The notes under the pieces were generated by a model, which saw nothing but the letters and a program-made list of their open reading frames with translations, ran no database searches and was not told the DNA's origin. The position numbers were made by a program, and so were the translations under genes. A stretch of DNA of 64,000 nucleotides from Anaerolineales bacterium (GTDB lineage Bacteria > Chloroflexota > Anaerolineae > Aggregatilineales > J027): NCBI GenBank assembly GCA_020634155.1, contig JACKCI010000001.1, positions 1,364,001 through 1,428,000 on the forward strand, read 5' to 3'. Shown here one piece after another: positions 56,796 through 64,000 of this stretch. How positions within the stretch are numbered: position 1 is the stretch's first letter; each line of letters starts with the position of its first letter.

Positions 56796-57713
56796 ATGTT
56801 AGCCGAACAACACAAACGAATCCACTACGGTCAGTGGATGACCAATGTTGCGACGATAGTTCTAGCGGCTCTGTGGCTCGTTCCCATTGTATGGGCGCTA
56901 GTAGTCTCGCTGCGATCACCGGATGATAGTTTAGGGCCTGATGATGTGTGGTTTGGGGAGACCATCACCACCGAGAGCTACGAGAAGGCTGTTGATCTAG
57001 CCCCATTCTTCCCTGAGTGGAAAGATGGGCATCTGACCCGTTCCTACTATAGCAATACTATCCAATTCGTCGTGCTAACCTTAGTGGTACAGCTTATCAC
57101 AGTGACGTTAGCAGGGTTTGCGTTTGCCCATTACGATTTCTTTGCGAAGAAATTGTTCTTCTACTTCATCCTGCTCCAGATGATGATACCGACGGCAATT
57201 CTATTGGTGCCAAATTTTGTGACCATCCGCGAATTTTCAACAGCGGACTTCCTGATTCCCAAGTTCATTTACTACCATGAGTTCAATCTCTATGATACGC
57301 CTTGGGCAGTTGCAATGCCCTATTTCGGTTCAGCTTTTGGCACCTTCTTGATGCGGCAGGCTTTCCTAGAAGTGCCCGACGAATTGGTCGATGCGGGGCG
57401 CATTGATGGGTGCCGCTGGTATCAATTGCTATGGCATGTCTATCTACCGCCAAGCCGCCCATCCTTAGTAGCCTTTGGGCTGGTCAGCGTTAGCTTCCAC
57501 TGGAACGAACTACTGTGGCCGCTGGTAGTGACCAGTGACAAAGCGCGTCCATTGACCATGGGCTTGTTGCGTTTTACCCAACTCTCCGATATTGGCGCTC
57601 AATGGAGTCTTGTGATGGCGGCCACCATTATTATTGCTTTGCCGCTACTAGGAGCCTTTCTAATCTTCCAACGCCAATTTATCCGAAGCTTCCTACACTC
57701 AGGGGTGAAGTAA
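56796..57713 (+). CDS. ABC transporter permease, UgpE-like
   Basis: 305 residues, six helices. EAA loop reads LVDAGRIDGCRWYQLLWHV and is a normal variant. N-terminal helix at about 13-35, a loop with DDSLGPDDVWFGETITTESY, C-terminus FQRQFIRSFLHSGVK. Starts 5 bases after the UgpA-like stop. No ATPase gene follows; regulator and TPR genes come next. Confidence 0.9.
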   Translation: MLAEQHKRIHYGQWMTNVATIVLAALWLVPIVWALVVSLRSPDDSLGPDDVWFGETITTESYEKAVDLAPFFPEWKDGHLTRSYYSNTIQFVVLTLVVQLITVTLAGFAFAHYDFFAKKLFFYFILLQMMIPTAILLVPNFVTIREFSTADFLIPKFIYYHEFNLYDTPWAVAMPYFGSAFGTFLMRQAFLEVPDELVDAGRIDGCRWYQLLWHVYLPPSRPSLVAFGLVSVSFHWNELLWPLVVTSDKARPLTMGLLRFTQLSDIGAQWSLVMAATIIIALPLLGAFLIFQRQFIRSFLHSGVK

Positions 57714-57780
57714 CTTGCAATTTATGTCCCCCTGTTCTATCCTATCTTGAAATACAGTTTAGGGTTTGAGAGTAAAAGTC

Positions 57781-58533
57781 ATGAGCTTTAGTGATGCTGC
57801 CGCCCGAATGAAGAAAATCAACGCCGCCAAAGAAGAAGCGGAGGCCCAAGCCAAGCAGGTCGATCTTGAAGAACTCTATGCGCTACGGGCACGCATGTTG
57901 GGGGTGCTGGTGCGTGATGCCCGTGTGGCATCGGGCTATGCGGTAGAGGATATTGCCGACACGCTGAATGTCGCAGCCGAAACGGTCGTTAATTGGGAAT
58001 TCGGACGCGAAGCACCTAGTTTGCCTCAGCTTGAACTATTGGCATATTTCCTCCAAATTCCCGTTAGCCATTTCTGGGGCAGTGAAACCCTACTAGAACA
58101 GCAAACCCGACGAAGTATTGATGGCGATGAATACCAAGCTGTCCGCAATCATATGATTGGAATTATGCTGCGGACTCAACGCGAGGCTCTCCAGTGGACA
58201 GTTGAGCAAGTAGCAGAGGCCGCTGGACTGGATAGCGAGATTGTAGCGCTGTATGAACAAGGGCAAGCATCTGTCCCCATGACCGTTATCACTGCGCTGG
58301 CCTCCGTTCTCAAGGTCAATCTGTCGTATTTCCTCGAAGATACAGGCCGCATTGCTACTTTTTTTGAGGTGCGGGAAGCACTCAAGGCATTTGAGGAAAT
58401 GCCCGAAGATATTCGTGAATTTGTCTCTAAACCCTCGAATCAAGCCTATATCCGCGTGGCGATGTCACTGGCACACATGCCAACTGAGGCGCTCCGTGCG
58501 TTGGCTGAGGGTCTATTGGACATTACCCTATAG
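57781..58533 (+). CDS. XRE-family regulator with two tandem HTH domains
   Basis: 250 residues from the ATG at 57781. An N-terminal coiled segment rich in Ala/Glu (about 5-35) precedes two helix-turn-helix units: about 42-98 (LVRDARVASGYAVEDIADTL) and about 125-178 (MLRTQREALQWTVEQVAEAA). The second is a diverged copy of the first. Two DNA-binding units in one chain suggest recognition of a long or paired operator, or that one unit has become a ligand or dimer module. No known family name offered. Confidence 0.8.
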   Translation: MSFSDAAARMKKINAAKEEAEAQAKQVDLEELYALRARMLGVLVRDARVASGYAVEDIADTLNVAAETVVNWEFGREAPSLPQLELLAYFLQIPVSHFWGSETLLEQQTRRSIDGDEYQAVRNHMIGIMLRTQREALQWTVEQVAEAAGLDSEIVALYEQGQASVPMTVITALASVLKVNLSYFLEDTGRIATFFEVREALKAFEEMPEDIREFVSKPSNQAYIRVAMSLAHMPTEALRALAEGLLDITL

Positions 58534-58541
58534 GTATAAAG

Positions 58542-59171
58542 ATGAGTACAGGAAGCGAACTACAAACCAAAGGTGTCCGTCTATTTGAAGGCGGGAAATA
58601 TGATGAGGCCGCGACTGTTTTTACCGAAGCGATTGCAGCCTATCAATCAGAGGACAGCCCTGAATTGAGCGCTGAAATGCAGGTGAACTTGGGCCTGACC
58701 AAGCGTGAGCAAGGAGATTTTGAAGGGGCTGTCGAAATGATGCAGACAGGTCTCGCCTATTTTCGTGAGAATGGCGTCCGTCTGCGTGAAGCCCAAGCAC
58801 TAGGTAATATGGCGTTGGTCTATGCCAAAGCGGGTGACCACGAACAAGCACAGACTATGTATCGAGAAGCCGCCGCTATCTTCCGCGAACTTGGTGAAGA
58901 CCAGTTTTATGGCGAGACCATCCTTGCACTGGGCGACATGCTCTTCCGTGCTGGTAAACTCCAAGAAGCCCTTGCTATCTTTGAGGTTGGGCTGGAGCGG
59001 ATGCAAAACAAGAATCAGCGCCAAAAGGTTATGAAGCAACTCCTCATCCTGAAAAATCGCATCATGGGGGAGGAACGCCGTCAACAAATTAGTGAAAGCG
59101 AAAATCAAGGCGAGACAGACAGTCACCGCCGCCGTCGTCGCTCAAGACGCAACAAAGGCACAGACGAATAA
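58542..59171 (+). CDS. TPR protein with Arg-rich tail
   Basis: 209 residues. About four TPR units cover 5-165 (GVRLFEGGKYDEAATVFTEA, LGNMALVYAKAGDHEQAQTM, ALGDMLFRAGKLQEALAIFE). The last 40 residues are charged with an RRRRRSRRN run, which could bind nucleic acid or acidic partners. It starts 8 bases after the XRE gene and shares its transcript. Role unknown. Confidence 0.8.
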   Translation: MSTGSELQTKGVRLFEGGKYDEAATVFTEAIAAYQSEDSPELSAEMQVNLGLTKREQGDFEGAVEMMQTGLAYFRENGVRLREAQALGNMALVYAKAGDHEQAQTMYREAAAIFRELGEDQFYGETILALGDMLFRAGKLQEALAIFEVGLERMQNKNQRQKVMKQLLILKNRIMGEERRQQISESENQGETDSHRRRRRSRRNKGTDE

Positions 59172-59177
59172 ACCACT

Positions 59178-59200
59178 ACCCCCGCCCAACGGGGGTTTTT
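59178..59200 (+). terminator. Rho-independent terminator after the XRE/TPR genes
   Basis: ACCCCCG (59178-59184), loop CCCAA, CGGGGGT (59190-59196), then TTTTT. Compact GC-rich stem with a T tract, 6 bases after the TPR stop. Confidence 0.9.
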
Positions 59201-59234
59201 CTTCTATCAGTTGGATTATAGCGATGGATAGGCA

Positions 59235-60380
59235 CTAACTTAAGTTGGCAAATTTGTTGCGGAGAGCGACACTTTGCACCAGCCCAATCCCGAACAGCAG
59301 GGTTAGCAACGAAGACCCACCAGAACTAACGAAAGGCAAAGTCAATCCTGTCACAGGCAGCAGCGAGAGATTCATCCCAACCGAGACAACGGTCTGAAAG
59401 GTAATAATGCCTGCCACACCATAGCAGATGAGGCTACCCAATTCATCCCGCGCCTTCGCCCCAACCTCCAATATGCGCCAGATAACAATTCCCATCAGGC
59501 TTAAGACAGCGGTGGCTCCCACAAAGCCTGTTTCCTCTGCAATCACGCTAAAAATAAAGTCGGTATGGCGCACCCGTAGGAACCGCCCTTGGGTCTGGGT
59601 ACCATTCGCATACCCCTTCCCCAGCAACCCACCCGACCCAATGCTGATCAGGGCTTGGTCGCGGTTAAATTGAGAGGCACTGTTTTCCTCATCCTCTGGA
59701 TTAAGAAAGGTCAAGATACGGTCTTTTTGATAGTCTTGCATATTGACCCACAAGACAGGTAACAACATGAGACCAACGGTGATAATAATCATCAGATGAC
59801 GCAGACGCAGGCCTGCTCCCCAAATCATACAGAACCAAATCACCGAAAAAGCAATCACATTCCCTAAATTGGGTTGGAGGAAAATAAAGGAGGCAGGTAC
59901 AGCAACATAAATCAATGAAACAATAACCGTTGAAAAATGATCAAGTTTATCATAGCGTTTGGCAAGGTGTTGACCCAAGGCCAAAATAATAAGCATCTTA
60001 CCTATTTCAGACGGTTGTACGGGGATACCCACGTTGAGCCAGCGTTGAGCGCCTGCATCACCCACTAGCCCTACGCCTGCCACAAGACCCAGTGCAACGA
60101 GCAAGAAAACGTAGATATACGGCTCAAGCACCCCCAATAAGCGATAATCAAGTCGAGCCAGCGTAAGCACCACCCCCATCCCAATGAAGGTATAGGTGAT
60201 TTGACTGTTCACACGTCCAATGAGGTCAGTATCGACCGCATCAAGGGTGGCACTACGAATAAACAAAATCCCAGCAACAATCAACAGTAAGGTAGCCCCC
60301 ATGAGAGTAAAGTCGAAGTGTTGCCAGAGTTGGGTTTGATTTCGAGTGGTAGTGGCGCGTGATTGTGATGTTACAGCCAT
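59235..60380 (-). CDS. rodA: RodA/FtsW-family peptidoglycan glycosyltransferase (SEDS)
   Basis: 381 residues, about ten helices. SEDS marks: GAQRWLNVGIPVQPSEIGK, FIFLQPNLGNVIAFSVIW, NRDQALISIGSGGLLGKGY, RHTDFIFSVIAEETGF and LPFVSSGGSSLLTLLFGIG. RodA polymerises glycan strands for cell elongation with a class B PBP. GGGAG precedes the ATG. It lies 51 bases after minE, so division-site placement and wall synthesis share an operon. Rod over FtsW is judged from length and context. Confidence 0.87.
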   Translation of the reverse strand: MAVTSQSRATTTRNQTQLWQHFDFTLMGATLLLIVAGILFIRSATLDAVDTDLIGRVNSQITYTFIGMGVVLTLARLDYRLLGVLEPYIYVFLLVALGLVAGVGLVGDAGAQRWLNVGIPVQPSEIGKMLIILALGQHLAKRYDKLDHFSTVIVSLIYVAVPASFIFLQPNLGNVIAFSVIWFCMIWGAGLRLRHLMIIITVGLMLLPVLWVNMQDYQKDRILTFLNPEDEENSASQFNRDQALISIGSGGLLGKGYANGTQTQGRFLRVRHTDFIFSVIAEETGFVGATAVLSLMGIVIWRILEVGAKARDELGSLICYGVAGIITFQTVVSVGMNLSLLPVTGLTLPFVSSGGSSLLTLLFGIGLVQSVALRNKFANLS

Positions 60381-60431
60381 TGCTTGCTCCCGCGAGGATT
60401 TGCTGTAGGGTAGCGCTGTTCACCTTGAGCG

Positions 60432-60794
60432 TCAACCCTTGTCTTCCTTTGGTTGGGTGTCTGTAGGAGAATCGGCGGGATGCTCAGTGTTGGTCTGAAT
60501 GCTAAAGGCAATCCGTCCGGGTTCCTCGCCAGAGTTCTCGCGTTTGGCTAAGGGAATATCAGCCACAAGGTAATTCATGCGCTCACGTGGCTCCACCTTC
60601 ATTTCTACCGCATCTTCTTGGATACGGCAGTATTTCCGGATAACCGCTAGAATCTCGGCTTGCATCTGGCGCATTTGTTCTGGGGTAAGCTGGCTCCGGT
60701 CAGTAACCAACACGAATTGCAGGCGCTCTTTGGCAATTTGGGCCGAGCCTTTAGTGGGTTTGCGTCCAAGGAGACGATCTAGGAAATTACTCAT
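60432..60794 (-). CDS. minE: Cell division topological specificity factor MinE
   Basis: 120 residues. N-terminal FLDRLLGRKPTKGSAQIAKE is the amphipathic membrane-targeting and MinD-binding part; IAKERLQFVLVTDRSQLTP and ILAVIRKYCRI form the conserved core. The last 30 residues (NTEHPADSPTDTQPKEDKG) are an acidic tail beyond the normal E. coli length of 88. It starts 8 bases after minD. Confidence 0.9.
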   Translation of the reverse strand: MSNFLDRLLGRKPTKGSAQIAKERLQFVLVTDRSQLTPEQMRQMQAEILAVIRKYCRIQEDAVEMKVEPRERMNYLVADIPLAKRENSGEEPGRIAFSIQTNTEHPADSPTDTQPKEDKG

Positions 60795-60802
60795 AAATCT
60801 TT

Positions 60803-61588
60803 CTATCCATTGCCAAATAGTTTACGAAAACGACCAAGCAGGCTGGGCGAGTCATAAGTTGGGAAAGGGATATCTTCACCCAACATCCGCCGCGCTATGT
60901 CTTGGAAAGCCTGTCCAGCTTGCCCCACGACGGCCATACCTGCGTTGCTGCTCTTAATCACGTTCTCGTCATCAGGTACAACACCGATGAGCCGAATAGC
61001 AAGAAAACTCACCACATCATCAACCGACATCATCTCACCTTTGCGGATAAGGCCAGAGCGAACACGGTTGACAATGAGGCGCACGGTCAAAGGAGTATCA
61101 TGTTTTTCAATGAGACCGATGATACGGTCAGCATCACGTACCGCGGAGACTTCAGGATTGGTGACGACAATGACTTCGTCGGCAGGAGCAATCGCATTTT
61201 GAAAACCCCACTCAATACCCGCTGGGCTGTCAATCAAAATGAAATCATGCGACTCTTTGAGTTCAAGAGCAATCGTTCGCATGTTTTGGGGCGTGATGGC
61301 GGTTTTGTCGCGGGTTTGTGAGGCTGGAATCAAGAACAGGTCGGGGTAGCTTTTGTGTTTGACTAAGGATTGTCGCAATGAGCAACGGCCTTCGACCACA
61401 TCCACCAAATCATACACAATACGGCTTTCCAGCCCCATAATCAAATCGAGGTTCCGTAAGCCGATGTCGGCATCAATGGCGATTACCTTCTGTCCAAGGG
61501 TTGCAAGGGCCATTGCAAGGTTGGCGGTGGTGGTGGTTTTGCCAACCCCGCCTTTGCCAGATGTTACAGTGATAACTTTACCACTCAT
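60803..61588 (-). CDS. minD: Septum site-determining ATPase MinD
   Basis: 261 residues from the ATG at 61588 (AGAGG 7 bases upstream), which forms an ATGA overlap with minC. Deviant Walker A SGKGGVGKTTTTANLA, DADIGLRNLDLIMGLE, LIDSPAGIE and the C-terminal amphipathic helix LLGRFRKLFGNG for membrane binding. It places MinC on the membrane in an ATP-dependent manner with MinE as ATPase activator. Confidence 0.95.
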   Translation of the reverse strand: MSGKVITVTSGKGGVGKTTTTANLAMALATLGQKVIAIDADIGLRNLDLIMGLESRIVYDLVDVVEGRCSLRQSLVKHKSYPDLFLIPASQTRDKTAITPQNMRTIALELKESHDFILIDSPAGIEWGFQNAIAPADEVIVVTNPEVSAVRDADRIIGLIEKHDTPLTVRLIVNRVRSGLIRKGEMMSVDDVVSFLAIRLIGVVPDDENVIKSSNAGMAVVGQAGQAFQDIARRMLGEDIPFPTYDSPSLLGRFRKLFGNG

Positions 61589-62295
61589 TTCCAAGCCTCT
61601 GCTTTAATTTGACCATCTTGAATAAATGCACGCTCTGGACGGGGCTTGCGGCGTTTTCCAGAGGGCGAAACGGTGATAAGTGTACTAATCCGAAGTTGGG
61701 TAGGCTGTAAGTCAAGGGCACAGACCACGCTGGTATCATCACCCATTGCCCCAGCGTGAACAACCCCCATCAGTCGCCCCCAAACCACAATATCCCCCCC
61801 GGCAACGATTTCAGCCCCCGGATTAACATCCCCTATGATAACGACATGACCGGGAGTTTGAATCGTATGCCCCCCACGCAAGGTGCGTCGAATCAACACC
61901 CCTTCACTACCACGCAAATCATCGCTCAAAATTCGTTCTTGAAAGTGCGGTGGTTGTTCTACATCGGTTTTCACACTACGGTGCTGGGGCTGTATCTCAG
62001 TCAAATCAGTAACAAAACCGAGTTGACGGGTAGCTCCTTGGGTCGTGGCACTATTGCTCAATACACACACCAACTCGACCGAGCGCTCATGGAGCATATC
62101 ACCCAGCTTGGCTAAATCGGGTCGCTGGACAGCCCGCTCACCAAGTTGTAGAACCATCCGAGCGCCTTTAAAAAAAGCCGCTTGGTTATCAATGCGAGTG
62201 GTAATTTGTGCCATAATACTGACCCAGTCTGGGTTGGGGTCAACGGTAACCAATAAACCTTCTCGGATACCTTTGAGTTCAATTGAATCCTGCAT
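61585..62295 (-). CDS. minC: Septum site-determining protein MinC
   Basis: 236 residues from the ATG at 62295; a TTG at 62301 is the alternative. N-terminal FtsZ-inhibiting domain (about 1-100) and C-terminal beta-helix: LRGGHTIQTPGHVVIIGDVN, GAEIVAGGDIVVWGRLMGVV and HAGAMGDDTSVVCALDLQPTQL. It blocks Z-ring assembly away from midcell. First of min genes; weak ribosome site. Confidence 0.92.
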   Translation of the reverse strand: MQDSIELKGIREGLLVTVDPNPDWVSIMAQITTRIDNQAAFFKGARMVLQLGERAVQRPDLAKLGDMLHERSVELVCVLSNSATTQGATRQLGFVTDLTEIQPQHRSVKTDVEQPPHFQERILSDDLRGSEGVLIRRTLRGGHTIQTPGHVVIIGDVNPGAEIVAGGDIVVWGRLMGVVHAGAMGDDTSVVCALDLQPTQLRISTLITVSPSGKRRKPRPERAFIQDGQIKAEAWK

Positions 62296-62346
62296 ACTCA
62301 ATAAAACCGTGTTTATACTTCTCTTTTGAACCTATTGTACGTATCT

Positions 62347-63006
62347 CTATTCACTTACGCCAGCGGTGGCATAGTTCCAGTCAATGAAGCCCCCTGTGGG
62401 GCCACCATAGACCCAAACACCCCATTGAATCCTGCTTGGCGGGGGTTGATAGTGTATATCCCACATCCATTCTTGATTGAGTCGCAAAACCAAGACGTCA
62501 CCCGCTTGTACTAATTGCACGGTATTGACCTGATTATAGAGGTAGAGATGATGGTAGGTTTTCCAGTACATCAAAATATGCTGCGTGGGTTCTACTGTAG
62601 GCGGGCAATCTTCCAAGCGGGCAGGCTCTAATGTTGGGCAAAGGCGGGCGGTGACATATTGAGAGCCATTGATGCCCACAACTAGGTAATTCCCCTCTTT
62701 GGTCAAAAGCCACAATCCCCATGCCGCAAGCGGGTCAGCGCGGATGTAGGCTTGGGCCTCTAAGAGCAGATTGGATTCCGGTAGTAAAAAAGGGCTAGTT
62801 GACGCGCTAAATGTATCCGAGTCAAGGGTGGTCGATGGCACCCAATCAAGTTGGGTATCTTGCCAAAGGGGTGTTGATGGAGGTGCAGGTGGGTCAGCAA
62901 ACCCTTGGGAGAGCAGCCACGCCATACCCCCCATTAATCCCATACTCATGATGGTACCACCGACCACCACTCGCCATAGCCACTGGTCGCTAATGTGGAA
63001 GCTCAT
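62347..63006 (-). CDS. Membrane-anchored protein of unknown function
   Basis: 219 residues. One helix at about 11-34 (VVVGGTIMSMGLMGGMAWLL), then a soluble part with two cysteines (ARLCPTL, LEDCPPTV), and several Trp/Tyr-rich strands (ILMYWKTYHHLYLYNQVNT, WDIHYQPPPSRIQWGVWVYG). It begins inside the last 17 bases of the epimerase gene and ends 51 bases before minC, so it is probably in the same operon. I do not recognise it. Confidence 0.65.
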   Translation of the reverse strand: MSFHISDQWLWRVVVGGTIMSMGLMGGMAWLLSQGFADPPAPPSTPLWQDTQLDWVPSTTLDSDTFSASTSPFLLPESNLLLEAQAYIRADPLAAWGLWLLTKEGNYLVVGINGSQYVTARLCPTLEPARLEDCPPTVEPTQHILMYWKTYHHLYLYNQVNTVQLVQAGDVLVLRLNQEWMWDIHYQPPPSRIQWGVWVYGGPTGGFIDWNYATAGVSE

Positions 63007-63397
63007 AGAGTTCGACTAAAACACCAAAGGTACTCCTAGGATGGACAAAGGCATAACGCACCCCATCCTCACTACGGGTTTTAGGGGCTTCATTGATGAG
63101 TTCAATGTGGTGGTCGCGCAGGCGCTGCATGGTAGCTTCGATGTCATCAACTTCAAGGCAGATATGATGCAACCCCGGCCCACGCTTCTCCATATATTTA
63201 CCAATGCCGCTATTGGAATCGGTTGGCTCCAGCAATTCAATATGAGTCCCCCCAACTTCCATAAACGCAATGTTAACATTCTCTCCGGGGTTTTCTTCTG
63301 TTCGTTCTAAGTCAAGCGCCAAAGCATCCCGCCAGAAGCCAAGAGCCTCATTTAAATTGGGGACAACAATAGCGATGTGATTGATTTTGTGAGTCAC
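62990..63397 (-). CDS. mce: Methylmalonyl-CoA epimerase (VOC family)
   Basis: 135 residues from a GTG at 63397 with AGGAGG about 10 bases upstream. Two VOC repeats: INHIAIVVPNLNEALGFWRD and GLHHICLEVDDIEATMQRL; metal ligands likely His7, Glu in HIELLEP, His in GLHHICLEV and Glu in GVLVELYEL. It interconverts (R)- and (S)-methylmalonyl-CoA in propionate metabolism. No mutase gene is in the window. Confidence 0.9.
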   Translation of the reverse strand: MTHKINHIAIVVPNLNEALGFWRDALALDLERTEENPGENVNIAFMEVGGTHIELLEPTDSNSGIGKYMEKRGPGLHHICLEVDDIEATMQRLRDHHIELINEAPKTRSEDGVRYAFVHPRSTFGVLVELYELPH

Positions 63398-63461
63398 GGC
63401 TTCATTCCTCCTGACTCTGTGTTAAACTAGGGGCGATTTTATCGCCGATGGATAAGACCAT

Positions 63462-64000
63462 ATGATAACGCCAATTGACCGAGAAACGCGAAAAACTTTA
63501 GTACGTCTTGCTGAACAAAATTCTGATCTAAGCCGAGCAGCACGCATTATTCTCGCCCTGACTACCGAAAGTGATGAGGACAAAGTGGCCCTTGCCTCCC
63601 GTACCTCTGCCCAAGAAGTCAGTCAGTGGCGACAACGTTATGAACAGGAAGGCTTGGCAATTTTTCAAGAAGCCTTTGCCTCAGCCCTTCCACAGGTGGA
63701 GCCAGTAATTGAGCCTCTACCAGTGGTTACTGATGAAAACACTGTAGACAATAGCAACGTAGCCGATAATCCCGACCCAGATGAGCTAACGACCGAAGCT
63801 GACCCGCCCAGTGAAGAGCGCGGTACACGTCGGCCCCGACGTTCACGCCGTTCCTCATCTCCCCGTGACCGCCGTACCCCACAGGAAAAACGAGCGGCAG
63901 AAGCCCCTTCAATTGAAGAGGCCATTTTTGATGGTTTGGAGACCGAAATGGAGACCTTAGAGGCGGAAGAACTACCACCGCGCCAAATTGTCGCCAAAGT
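63462..64000 (+). CDS. HTH protein with acidic and Arg-rich low-complexity region (3' end outside window)
   Basis: About 179 residues are visible with no stop before the window ends. Residues 8-65 (TLVRLAEQNSDLSRAARIIL, then SAQEVSQWRQRYEQEGL) match the helix-turn-helix of IS630-type transposases (arrays such as RARIILLAAEG...RWRKRFLEEGL). After it comes an acidic stretch (about 80-118) and an RRPRRSRRSSSPRDRR-like basic run, not a DDE domain. It may be a host regulator with a domesticated transposase HTH. ATG at 63462 lacks a strong ribosome site. Confidence 0.6.
   Translation, partial: MITPIDRETRKTLVRLAEQNSDLSRAARIILALTTESDEDKVALASRTSAQEVSQWRQRYEQEGLAIFQEAFASALPQVEPVIEPLPVVTDENTVDNSNVADNPDPDELTTEADPPSEERGTRRPRRSRRSSSPRDRRTPQEKRAAEAPSIEEAIFDGLETEMETLEAEELPPRQIVAK

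Noticed and set aside
1..64000. CRISPR arrays, rRNA, intact insertion sequences, prophage or plasmid origin
   Set aside because: No regularly spaced direct repeats, transposase DDE domains, terminal repeats or phage structural genes were seen by eye.

Overview
The window reads as a chromosomal segment of a Chloroflexota bacterium, probably from the Anaerolineae side of the phylum. This is inferred from protein style, not from a search. The clues are three carbohydrate-type ABC importers, a BTAD/NB-ARC/TPR regulator, Thr/Pro-rich linkers in exported proteins, a MinCDE-RodA block, a bc-type complex with a multiheme cytochrome c, and a SelD that uses selenocysteine. Base composition looks moderate (a little over 50% GC by eye). 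Genes are dense and many overlap by ATGA. I saw no tRNA, rRNA, CRISPR array, intact insertion sequence or prophage.

Layout. (1) 1-5182: an AllFGH/FdrA-type catabolic carbamoyltransferase set (FdrA, DUF1116, DUF2877) with a cyclase-family hydrolase inside it and a convergent amidase. (2) 5183-9551: a frameshifted remnant, then a large AfsR/MalT-like regulator divergent from an anchored exported protein. (3) 9566-15173 (minus): a sugar ABC importer operon running into a receiver-histidine kinase and a NarL-type regulator. (4) 15346-19576: a Cache hybrid kinase divergent from an orphan RbsB-like binding protein. (5) 19573-20631: selD with an in-frame TGA. (6) 20825-26812: an OmpR/BaeS-type two-component pair convergent with an operon for an anchored protein, cytochrome b, Rieske protein and triheme cytochrome c. 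(7) 27178-34101: a maltose-type importer whose MalF-like permease carries about 550 extra residues of SH3b-like repeats, convergent with a GH13 alpha-glucosidase.

(8) 34362-48551: a run of 13 closely packed same-strand genes. It encodes a flippase, a large multi-domain membrane protein, exported Ig-like and LamG-like proteins and three glycosyltransferases, and continues without a break into a STAS/STAS/PP2C/RsbW/receiver partner-switching module. A hybrid kinase faces it. (9) 50882-53140: hybrid kinase start, a thioesterase, an iron alcohol dehydrogenase of the HOT type, and a promoter gap. (10) 53141-59171: an exported protein, a third ABC importer (UgpBAE-like), a double-HTH XRE regulator and a TPR protein. 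(11) 59235-63397 (minus): methylmalonyl-CoA epimerase, an anchored protein, MinC, MinD, MinE, RodA. (12) 63462 to the end: an HTH protein that runs off the window.

Taken together this looks like a heterotroph that imports oligosaccharides, senses them with several kinases, builds surface glycoconjugates and respires. The strongest observations are the SH3b-loaded ABC permease, the selenoprotein SelD with a hairpin right after its TGA, a hairpin between binding-protein and permease genes in all three ABC operons, and the coupling of a partner-switching module to a glycan-assembly operon.
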